7,640 nucleotides of DNA from CAYWTX01 sp964461295 (GTDB taxonomy: Bacteria; Planctomycetota; Phycisphaerae; SM23-33): the NCBI GenBank assembly GCA_964461295.1, contig CAYWTX010000703.1, positions 1-7,640 of the forward strand, read 5' to 3'. Numbering within the stretch: position 1 is the first letter of the stretch; the number at the start of each line of letters is the position of its first letter. Below the pieces are notes generated by a model. It had not been told where the DNA came from. It made no database searches and saw only the letters and a program-made list of their open reading frames with translations. Both the position numbers and the translations under genes were made by a program. Below, piece after piece: positions 1 through 5,326 of this stretch.

Positions 1-315
1 ATCGAACTGGGGCTGGACATCCTGGACGTGGTGCAGGTGTCGGCCGCGAACATGGACCTGGCGCGATTGGCGGACGACTTCGGCGACCGGTTGTGCTTCT
101 GCGGCACGATGTGCGTGCAGACGACGCTGCCTCACGGCACCGCGGCCGAGGTGGAAGCAGCGGTCCGCCGGCGGCTGGAACTGTTCCCAAAGGGCGGGCT
201 GATCCTCGGCCCCACCAACACCATTGAGATCGGCACGCCCGTGGACAACATCCTTGCCATGTACCAGGCGGCCGGCAGCCTACGCCTGCCGCCTTCGGCG
301 AAGGGGACCCCATGA
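1..315 (+). CDS. URO-D superfamily protein, 3' end only (5' truncated by the window edge)
   Basis: The reading frame is open from the first base, so the gene begins outside the window; 104 C-terminal residues are visible, ending at TGA 313-315. They match the C-terminal part of the uroporphyrinogen-decarboxylase/corrinoid-methyltransferase superfamily: a strand ending in DVVQVSAANMD, then FCGTMCVQTTLPHGT (visible residues 33-47), which corresponds to the family pattern F-x-G-G-x-D-x-Q-x-x-L-P-x-G-T, then a helix EVEAAVRRR, then GGLILGPTNTIE and a final PVDNILAMYQA helix. In place of the usual G-G-x-D the protein reads GTMC. It is probably not housekeeping HemE: it sits directly beside a second paralogue and a nucleoside hydrolase, and family members in such settings are often methyl-transfer enzymes or uncharacterised. 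The substrate cannot be told. Its stop overlaps the next start as ATGA (312-315), so the two are probably translationally coupled. Confidence 0.85.
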   Translation: MELGLDILDVVQVSAANMDLARLADDFGDRLCFCGTMCVQTTLPHGTAAEVEAAVRRRLELFPKGGLILGPTNTIEIGTPVDNILAMYQAAGSLRLPPSAKGTP

Positions 316-1421
316 CCCTGAGGGAGCGGTTCCGCGCAGTGATGTCGTACCAGCCCTTCGACCGGGTGCCCGTCTGGCACTTCGGCACATGGCCGCAGAC
401 CAAGCAGCGCTGGCAGCGGGAAGGCCTGGAAGGAATTGCCGATCCCCACAGTCCCGGCCCGGACCTGCCGGGCATGGACCGCGACTGGGAGACGGGCCTT
501 TGGGACATTCACGGCCTGGTGAACCTATCCTGGGTGCCGGACCTGCCGGAGGAGGTGCTGGAGGAGGCGGCGGACTACCGCGTGCTTCGCACTCCCTGGG
601 GCGCCGTGCATAAGGTCGCCCGGGACGGCGGCTCGATTTCGCAGCACCTGGAAGAGGCGCTCAAGCCGACCCGCGAGTCCTGGCGACAGTTCCGCCGCTT
701 CGTCGATGCCCGCGACCCCGGGCGCCGCATCGCCGGCTGGGAGCGGAAGGCCGATGCCCTCAACCGGCGCGAGCATGTCGCCGCCTTCCTGGGCGGCAGC
801 CTCTTCGCCTGGCCGCGAGAATGGATGGGCGTCCAGGAATGGTCGTACCTGTCTTACGACGATCCGGCGCTCTACGAAGAGATCATCGCGCACGTCGTCG
901 ATTACTTCATGGAGATGCTGGGCCCCGTCCTGGACCGGGTGCAGTTCGACCTGGCGTATTTCTTCGAGGATTGCTGCTTCAATGGCGGGCCGCTGATCTC
1001 GCCGGACATCTACCGACGCTTCTACCACAAGCATTACGTGCGGCTGATCGAGTTCTATCGCGCCAAGGGCGTGCCCTTCGTCATGCTCGACAGCGACGGC
1101 AAGGTGGACGACCTGATCGCCTGCTGGCTCGATTCGGGCGTGGACATCCTCTTTCCCATCGAGGTCGGGACCTGGAAGGCCGACGCCCCGGCCCTGCGCC
1201 GCCGCTTCGGAAAACGCCTGCGGATGATGGGTGGCGTGGACAAGCTCGTGATTCCGCACGGGGAGGCGGCCGTCCGCCGTGAACTGGAGCGAGTCAAGCC
1301 GCTGGCGGACGAAGGCGGCTACGTCCCCATGCCCGACCACCGCATTCCGCCTGACTGTTCGCTGGAAGCGATGCGGACCTACATTCGCGTGTTTCACAAC
1401 GTATTCGGAGGCCCTGCATGA
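312..1421 (+). CDS. URO-D superfamily protein (uroporphyrinogen decarboxylase / methyltransferase-like)
   Basis: This is a complete 369-residue protein, the usual family size. The N-terminus MTLRERFRAVMSYQPFDRVPVW is a family hallmark (R-x-R-F-x-A-x-x-x-x-x-P-D-R-V-P). Later come FFEDCCFNGGPLISP (217-231), a helix with FYHKHY, MLDSDGK (258-264), DSGVDILFPIEV (274-285), GGVDK (307-311) and GGYVPMPDHRIPPDCS (335-350), all in family order on a TIM-barrel fold. The His-x-Cys zinc ligand pair of MtaA-type corrinoid methyltransferases is absent; LDSDG stands at that place, so a zinc-thiol methyltransferase of that type is unlikely. True HemE is also unlikely given the motifs and context. The start is ATG 312 with AAGGGG at 301-306 as ribosome binding site; its ATGA overlaps the upstream paralogue. 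The stop overlaps the nucleoside hydrolase start (1418-1421), so all three genes form one operon. The reaction is unknown. Confidence 0.85.
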   Translation: MTLRERFRAVMSYQPFDRVPVWHFGTWPQTKQRWQREGLEGIADPHSPGPDLPGMDRDWETGLWDIHGLVNLSWVPDLPEEVLEEAADYRVLRTPWGAVHKVARDGGSISQHLEEALKPTRESWRQFRRFVDARDPGRRIAGWERKADALNRREHVAAFLGGSLFAWPREWMGVQEWSYLSYDDPALYEEIIAHVVDYFMEMLGPVLDRVQFDLAYFFEDCCFNGGPLISPDIYRRFYHKHYVRLIEFYRAKGVPFVMLDSDGKVDDLIACWLDSGVDILFPIEVGTWKADAPALRRRFGKRLRMMGGVDKLVIPHGEAAVRRELERVKPLADEGGYVPMPDHRIPPDCSLEAMRTYIRVFHNVFGGPA

Positions 1422-2335
1422 GTATCCCGGTCATCCTCGACACCGATATCGGCAGTGACATTGACGACACGTGGGCGCTGGCGATGCTGCTGAAGTGCCC
1501 CGAACTGGATGTCAAACTCGTCACCAGCGCCACCGGCGACACCGAGCACCGGGCCCGGATCATCGCCCGCCTGCTCGAGGTGGCCGGGCGGACCGACGTG
1601 CCCGTCGGCGTGGGCATTCGCGGCCCCGGCGGGCCGGGGCCGCAGGCGCCCTGGGTGGACGGGTACGAACTGGGACGATACCCCGGGACCATCCACCACG
1701 ACGCTGTGGCGGCCATCGTTTCGACCATCATGGATGCGCCGCGCCCGCCGACGCTGATCGCCATCGGTCCGGCTACGAATATCGGCGCGGCCCTCCAGCG
1801 AGAGCCGGGCATCGCCCGGCGAGCCCGTTTCGTGGGCATGTACGGCGACCTCCGCGGCGGATACAGGGGGAACCCCGATCCGCTGGCCGAGTACAACGTC
1901 AAGTCCGACGTCCCCGCCTGCCAGCGCGTCTTCACCGCGCCTTGGGAAATGGCCATCACCCCCCTGGACACCTGCGGCCGCGTCCGCCTGACCGGCGCGA
2001 AGTACCAGGCCGTGTGCGATTGCCCCGATCCCCTCACGTGCGCCATGGTCGAGAACTACCGCGTCTGGGCCGCCACCATCCAGTGGGAGGACCGCTGGGG
2101 GCCAAGGCCCCAGGCGCAAACGGAAAGCACGATTCTCTTCGATACCGTGGCGGTATACATGGCCTTTTCCACGGAGTTGCTCGGCATGGAGACGCTGGGC
2201 GTGCGTGTCGCCGACGACGGCCACACGGTCATCGACGAGACAGCCAAGCCGATCCGCTGCGCGACGAAGTGGAGGAACCTGGCGGCCTTTGAGGACCTGC
2301 TGGTGCAACGGTTGACCTCATCCTGCTCGCGGTAA
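1418..2335 (+). CDS. Nucleoside hydrolase-like protein (IUNH family)
   Basis: This 305-residue protein has the usual length of inosine/uridine-preferring nucleoside hydrolases, which split the N-glycosidic bond of ribonucleosides using a Ca2+ site. The N-terminal calcium motif is DTDIGSDIDD (8-17), a variant of the canonical DTDxGxDD with two extra residues. Other family blocks are IAIGPATNIGAAL (115-125), FVGMYGD (138-144), LAEYNVKSDVPACQRVF (157-172; Asn160 and Asp164 match the substrate/Ca2+ loop), and ILFDTVAVY (239-247), where the late Asp242 Ca2+ ligand is kept but the classical catalytic His just before it is Phe241. The enzyme may therefore not have standard purine/pyrimidine ribonucleoside specificity. 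The ribosome binding site GGAGG (1407-1411) lies 6 nt before the ATG; the start overlaps the upstream stop. No signal peptide is seen, so it is cytoplasmic. It is the last gene of the operon and probably frees a base or sugar from a nucleoside handled together with the URO-D-like enzymes. Confidence 0.88.
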   Translation: MSIPVILDTDIGSDIDDTWALAMLLKCPELDVKLVTSATGDTEHRARIIARLLEVAGRTDVPVGVGIRGPGGPGPQAPWVDGYELGRYPGTIHHDAVAAIVSTIMDAPRPPTLIAIGPATNIGAALQREPGIARRARFVGMYGDLRGGYRGNPDPLAEYNVKSDVPACQRVFTAPWEMAITPLDTCGRVRLTGAKYQAVCDCPDPLTCAMVENYRVWAATIQWEDRWGPRPQAQTESTILFDTVAVYMAFSTELLGMETLGVRVADDGHTVIDETAKPIRCATKWRNLAAFEDLLVQRLTSSCSR

Positions 2336-2351
2336 GCGAGGTCATCACAAT

Positions 2352-2368
2352 AGAGGGCTTTTGCCTCT
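2352..2368 (+). terminator. Possible short hairpin after the nucleoside hydrolase operon
   Basis: AGAGG(G)C and GCCTCT can pair around a TTTT loop, with one bulged G. Just upstream, CTCGC (2326-2330) and GCGAG (2336-2340) flank the stop codon in the loop GGTAA. Neither hairpin is followed by a clear T-tract, so a rho-independent terminator is only a weak possibility. The likely dnaN promoter begins at its 3' edge. Confidence 0.25.
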
Positions 2369-2396
2369 TGCAGCCTCGCCTTCGCTGGCGTATAAG
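2368..2396 (+). promoter_or_regulatory. Putative sigma70-type promoter of dnaN
   Basis: TTGCAG (2368-2373; 3 of 6 to TTGACA) and TATAAG (2391-2396; 5 of 6 to TATAAT) are separated by exactly 17 nt, in the 157-bp gap before dnaN. Transcription would start near 2403 and give a leader of about 90 nt. The leader contains a direct repeat of GGGGCC (2411-2422) and the pairable GACCT (2445-2449) and AGGTC (2465-2469), followed by TTTT. This is a consensus match only. Confidence 0.42.
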
Positions 2397-2492
2397 TTCC
2401 TCCGTTTGGCGGGGCCGGGGCCACGCATGACGGCGGCGGCCGCTGACCTCGCCGGATCGATAGCAGGTCTTTTCTCCAGGGAAGGGTGCGAC

Positions 2493-3602
2493 ATGAAGAT
2501 GATGGTTCAGACTGCGGCGCTCCAGGAGGCCCTCACCCTGGCTGGCGGCATCGTCGCCACCAGGACGCCCAAGCCCGTCCTCCAGTGCGTCAAACTCGTT
2601 GCCTCCAAGGAGGGCGACACGTCCCTGCTGACGGTGATAGCCACCGACCTCGAGGCCGGCTGCCGGTTCTACGTCACTGCCGTGCAGGTCGATGATCCCG
2701 GCGAGGCGCTTGTCCCCGCCGAGAGGCTCATCGGCATCGTTCGCGAATCCACCGGCTCAGAGCACCTGACTCTGGAAACGCAGAAGGACTCCGTCCAGGT
2801 CCTCGGCTCGGGCAGCCGCTTCAAGATCTTCGGCTACGATCCGGCCGAGTACCCCGCCGTGCCGGACTTCACCGACAAGCCGGACTTTGAGATTCCCTCC
2901 GCAACGCTGGGCGCCATGATCAACAAGACGCTGTTCGCCGCCGCCAAGGCCCACAGCCACTACGCGATGAGCGGCGTGCTGTGGGAAGCGGCGGGCAAGA
3001 AGCTGCAACTCGTGGCCACCGACGGCCACCGGCTCAGCCAGACGCGGGGCGCCTTGGCGAAGGCATCCGCCCGCGACGTCTCGGCCATCGCCCCGGCCAA
3101 GCTGATGGCGATGATCCCGCGCGTGGCCGGCGGGCAGGAGACGCTGTGCGTGAAGATCGAGGAGAGCCAGATTCTCCTTCGGACGGCCCGCGTGGTGCTG
3201 TCCAGCTCGCTGGTGCAGGGCAATTTCCCGAAGTACGGCGACGTGATCCCCAAGCAGACGGAGCGCAAGGCGTCGGTCAAGGCGTCCGACCTGGAGCACG
3301 CGGTGCGCCTGGCGGCACTGGTGACCAACGAGGAATCGCGCGGCGTGCGGCTCAGCTTCGGCAACGACGTGGTGAGGCTGTCCAGCCGATCGGCCGACGC
3401 CGGCGAGGCGGAAGTCACCTGCCCCTGCCGCCTGGAAGGCGAGACGATCGACATCGCGTTCAACCCGGCGTTTCTGGTGGACGCCCTTCGAGTCGTCGAG
3501 GCCGACGAGGTCACCTTCGAGATGAACGGGCCGAGTAAGCCGGCCGTGATCCGTTCCGGCAGCGACTTCCTTTACGTGGTGATGCCGGTGGAATTGGGCT
3601 AG
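2493..3602 (+). CDS. dnaN: DNA polymerase III subunit beta (sliding clamp)
   Basis: This is the ring-shaped processivity clamp that tethers the replicative polymerase to DNA and recruits repair and replication partners. The 369 residues fit the family length and its three clamp domains. Diagnostic blocks are FGYDPAEYPAVPDF (113-126), NKTLFAAAKAHSHYAMSGVL (144-163), LVATDGHRLS (173-182), GNFPKYGDVIP (243-253), FNPAFLVDALRV (323-334), NGPSKPAVIR (345-354) and the C-terminal YVVMPVELG (361-369), where most clamps end in MPVRL. I chose ATG 2493 because it follows AGGGAAGGG (2478-2486) by 6 nt and places the N-terminal MKMMVQTAALQEAL as in known clamps. The frame continues upstream to another possible start at 2361, but that adds 44 residues unlike any clamp. 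ATG 2499 or 2502 are close alternatives. dnaN stands apart from dnaA, recF and gyrB here and is followed by dciA. Confidence 0.97.
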   Translation: MKMMVQTAALQEALTLAGGIVATRTPKPVLQCVKLVASKEGDTSLLTVIATDLEAGCRFYVTAVQVDDPGEALVPAERLIGIVRESTGSEHLTLETQKDSVQVLGSGSRFKIFGYDPAEYPAVPDFTDKPDFEIPSATLGAMINKTLFAAAKAHSHYAMSGVLWEAAGKKLQLVATDGHRLSQTRGALAKASARDVSAIAPAKLMAMIPRVAGGQETLCVKIEESQILLRTARVVLSSSLVQGNFPKYGDVIPKQTERKASVKASDLEHAVRLAALVTNEESRGVRLSFGNDVVRLSSRSADAGEAEVTCPCRLEGETIDIAFNPAFLVDALRVVEADEVTFEMNGPSKPAVIRSGSDFLYVVMPVELG

Positions 3603-3779
3603 CGTGCCAGGAGCACACGTCTGTGGCGACGCCGCCAACGGCGGGGATGCCTGGGCCTGCTTGGCGCACGCGGCCGAGTTTGGGTCAAGATTTTCTTTTC
3701 GCTTGGGCGATGCATTCAGTAGGCTTTCAGCGCGCGTTGACAGGATGCCAGGGATACGGAGATTCCTAGGAGCGCCGAC
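3603..3779 (+). other. dnaN-dciA intergenic region
   Basis: These 177 bp hold no credible gene. There are two small hairpins: GTGC/GCAC (3604-3607/3613-3616) directly after the dnaN stop, and CCGCC-AAC-GGCGG (3632-3644). An AT-richer island with GATTTTCTTTTC lies near 3690. A perfect TTGACA occurs at 3737-3742, but the best -10 at a permitted spacing is only GAGATT, so a separate dciA promoter is uncertain. The ribosome binding site AGGAG at 3768-3772 serves dciA. Confidence 0.5.
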
Positions 3780-4160
3780 ATGGATGACGCACAGCTCCGC
3801 ACCATTTGGTTGCAGCGGCAGATCAATGATCGCGTGCCCCTCCTGACCGAGGCCCTTTCTCGCCTCATGAAGAACGAACTGGGCAAGCGAGTCAAGCTGC
3901 TCTCGCGCCTGGCGGAAATCTGGGACGAGATCATCCCCGGCACGATCCGCGAGCACACCGCCCTGGACAACCTCCAACGCGGCGTGCTGACGGTGATCGT
4001 GGATTCCGCCGCCCATCGCTATCAACTCCAGACGCTGCTCAGCGGCGGACTGATGCGGGAAATCCAGCGCCGCTTCGCCGACGCGTTGCAGAAAATCCGC
4101 ATCGTGCCCGGGCAGTTCTACTCGGTGGACGTGGCCGGCGAGAAACGATACGAGTTCTGA
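3780..4160 (+). CDS. dciA: DUF721 / DciA family protein (probable replicative helicase loader)
   Basis: This is a 126-residue soluble protein. Its central region has the DUF721 pattern: a helix, then LAEIWDEIIPGTIREHT (44-60) with the conserved Trp48, then RGVLTVIVDSAAHRYQLQTL (67-86), which matches the family's G-x-L-x-V-x-V-x-S-x-A-x-x-x-x-L strand-helix, then an amphipathic helix REIQRRFADAL and IRIVPG. DciA proteins bind DnaB helicase and help load it at the origin in bacteria that lack DnaC/DnaI. In many genomes they are encoded beside dnaA, dnaN, recF or gyrB, and the position directly after dnaN supports the assignment. The ribosome binding site AGGAG lies 7 nt before the ATG. The family is known chiefly from proteobacterial and actinobacterial members, so a helicase-loading role here is inferred from family and neighbourhood. 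Confidence 0.82.
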   Translation: MDDAQLRTIWLQRQINDRVPLLTEALSRLMKNELGKRVKLLSRLAEIWDEIIPGTIREHTALDNLQRGVLTVIVDSAAHRYQLQTLLSGGLMREIQRRFADALQKIRIVPGQFYSVDVAGEKRYEF

Positions 4161-4169
4161 AGAGCCGTC

Positions 4170-4251
4170 AACCTTCAGCCCTCAGCCGTCAGCCGCGGAA
4201 GTGCCGGTGTGCCCGGCTGGCTGGAAGCCGAAGGCTGAAAGCTGAGAGGTT
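4170..4251. repeat. 82-nt imperfect inverted repeat with TCAGCC units
   Basis: It begins 9 nt after the dciA stop. The left arm AACCTTCAGCCCTCAGCC (4170-4187) matches the reverse complement of the right arm GGCTGAAAGCTGAGAGGTT (4233-4251) with one extra base and two mismatches. An inner hairpin GCCGG-TGTGC-CCGGC (4203-4217) sits near the centre. The left arm is also a direct repeat: TCAGCC at 4175-4180, 4182-4187 and 4189-4194, exactly 7 nt apart. As RNA it would fold into a long stem, which could end or protect the dciA transcript. No T-tract follows. Such TCAGCC-rich palindromes may be dispersed non-coding elements; copy number cannot be seen here. Confidence 0.6.
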
Positions 4252-4286
4252 GTGAAGGAATCGCAGAAGCGGCCTTTCTCCCCCTT

Positions 4287-4369
4287 AGCCCCGAAGGGGC
4301 GTCGAGGACTTAGCCAGGGGCGCAAGGCCCCGGTATACAAACAGATAAGCATAGAGCCCCGAAGGGGCG
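4287..4369. repeat. Three-hairpin GC-rich repeat array, probable dispersed planctomycete intergenic repeat
   Basis: The 15-mer AGCCCCGAAGGGGCG occurs identically at 4287-4301 and 4355-4369, 68 bp apart; each copy folds as GCCCC-GAA-GGGGC. Between them, GGGGC-GCAAG-GCCCC (4317-4331), extended by CC/GG around a bulged A, forms a third hairpin. From memory, AGCCCCGAAGGGGCGACAG next to a CAGGGGCG-CAAG-CCCC hairpin recurs between genes in planctomycete genomes and is often wrongly called as small hypothetical proteins; I cannot check this here. No transposase or terminal repeats are visible. It lies upstream of the phosphorylase-like gene and may contribute to its leader. Confidence 0.6.
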
Positions 4370-4441
4370 ACAGAAAGCGTCCAGCGTGTGCAGACCCGCG
4401 AGAGCCAATTCTTTCACAAACTCTGAGAGCTGGAAGCCACT

Positions 4442-5308
4442 ATGCCAGTGACCACAGCCTGCATCGCGGGAGAGGAAATCCACCGTCAGTGGGACGACGG
4501 ACGGATCGTCGGCGAGCCGCTCGGACCCAAGAACACCCCCTTCGGCCCCAGCGGTGACATCTTCCTCGTCCAGGCCGAAGAGTCGCCCGTCTACCTCCTG
4601 CCCCGCCACGGCCGCGGAATGGCCAAGACCTCGCCCCGGCGCGTGAACGACCGGGCGAATCTGTACGCCCTGAGGGACCTGGGCGTGCAGTTCGTGCTTG
4701 CCTGGGCGCCGGGCGGGGCCATCACGCACAACATCGCCGTCGGCGACCTGGTCATCCTTCATGACCTGATCGACCGCACGTTCCTGCGCGAGGACACGTA
4801 CTTCGAGGACTCGCCCCTGGGCTACCTGCGGCAGTTCCCCGTCTTCTGCCCCACCCTGCGCCGCGCCGCCGGAGAGGTCCTCCACGGAATGAAGCTGGTC
4901 TACCACGGCAGCGGCACCGCGGCCGTGTGCGAGGGACCCCGCCTGGAGACCCCGGCGGAGGTCCGGGCCCTGGGCACCGTCGGGGCCGAGGTCGTCACCC
5001 ACTCCTTCGCGCCCGAGGCGTTCCTCGCCCGCGAGTTGCAGATCTGCTACGCGGCCGTGTGCTACGTGGTCAACTACGCCGAGACCGGCTCCAAACATAG
5101 CCCCTTCGCAGGCCAACTCTTCGGCAATATTTCACAGCGGTCCGACCGCGAACGGCTTAACAGCGCCCTGGCCGGCATGGAACAGTTTGTTCGGCAGATG
5201 GCTGAGGCGGTGGCCGCGGCCCCGCGGGAATGCGAGTGCGACCAGACGATGGCCCGCAACAAAGGCGCCTACAATCTAAGCGAAGACTGGCATCAGTGGT
5301 TCAAGTAG
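4442..5308 (+). CDS. Divergent MTAP/PNP-family nucleoside phosphorylase homologue
   Basis: This 288-residue protein is homologous to trimeric purine nucleoside/methylthioadenosine phosphorylases, which cleave nucleosides with phosphate. Shared blocks are NTPFG (31-35), LLPRHGRG (52-59), RRVNDRANLYALRDLGV (66-82), LIDRTFLREDTYF (109-121), EGPRLETPAEVRAL (164-177), APEAFLARELQICYA (190-204) and VVNYAE (209-214). Asn211 replaces the Asp of adenine-specific MTAPs, which suggests a 6-oxopurine substrate; the GPRLET/VVN signature recalls methylthioinosine phosphorylases. Several active-site positions differ from human MTAP: the GGTG phosphate loop is AGEE (9-12), RQH is RGM (58-60), TTAC is WAPG (88-91), and the ribose-contacting NMT is THS (186-188). 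Catalysis by phosphorolysis is therefore doubtful. The start is fixed by an in-frame TGA at 4424-4426; GGAAG (4432-4436) is a modest ribosome binding site. The Cys/Glu-containing C-terminal tail (262-288) is not recognised. It lies 18 nt from the deaminase-like gene and is probably co-transcribed with it. Confidence 0.82.
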   Translation: MPVTTACIAGEEIHRQWDDGRIVGEPLGPKNTPFGPSGDIFLVQAEESPVYLLPRHGRGMAKTSPRRVNDRANLYALRDLGVQFVLAWAPGGAITHNIAVGDLVILHDLIDRTFLREDTYFEDSPLGYLRQFPVFCPTLRRAAGEVLHGMKLVYHGSGTAAVCEGPRLETPAEVRALGTVGAEVVTHSFAPEAFLARELQICYAAVCYVVNYAETGSKHSPFAGQLFGNISQRSDRERLNSALAGMEQFVRQMAEAVAAAPRECECDQTMARNKGAYNLSEDWHQWFK

Positions 5309-5326
5309 AATTTCGCCTCCTTCGGC

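Noticed and set aside
312..1421. Housekeeping uroporphyrinogen decarboxylase HemE
   Set aside because: The motifs fit the wider URO-D superfamily, and the context is a nucleoside hydrolase and a second paralogue with no haem genes in view.
1394..2308. Minus-strand open frame of 304 codons opposite the nucleoside hydrolase gene
   Set aside because: The + strand gene has family motifs, a ribosome binding site and coupled overlap; the antisense frame has none of these.
2361..2492. Upstream extension of dnaN by 44 residues
   Set aside because: It has no similarity to clamp N-termini, it would start just before the probable promoter's -10 region, and ATG 2493 has the proper ribosome binding site.
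2312..2500. Replication origin beside dnaN
   Set aside because: No DnaA-box-like sequences or AT-rich unwinding region were found in the gaps around dnaN.
3737..3765. Perfect TTGACA as a possible dciA promoter
   Set aside because: No acceptable -10 hexamer lies 15-18 nt downstream; the best, GAGATT, matches 3 of 6, so it was not called.
2757..4025. Long minus-strand open frame of 422 codons opposite dnaN and dciA
   Set aside because: It is complementary to two clear conserved genes, spans their intergenic gap, is His/Arg/Gly-rich low-complexity sequence and shows no family motif: a GC-rich shadow.
4170..4369. CRISPR array
   Set aside because: The repeats are short hairpins with irregular spacing and only two exact copies; there are no regular spacers and no cas genes.
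4252..4557. Small + strand frame reading through the hairpin array into the phosphorylase-like gene
   Set aside because: Its translation is Arg/Lys/Pro/Gly-rich product of the repeats and it overlaps a conserved gene in another frame; this is a typical false gene on such repeats.
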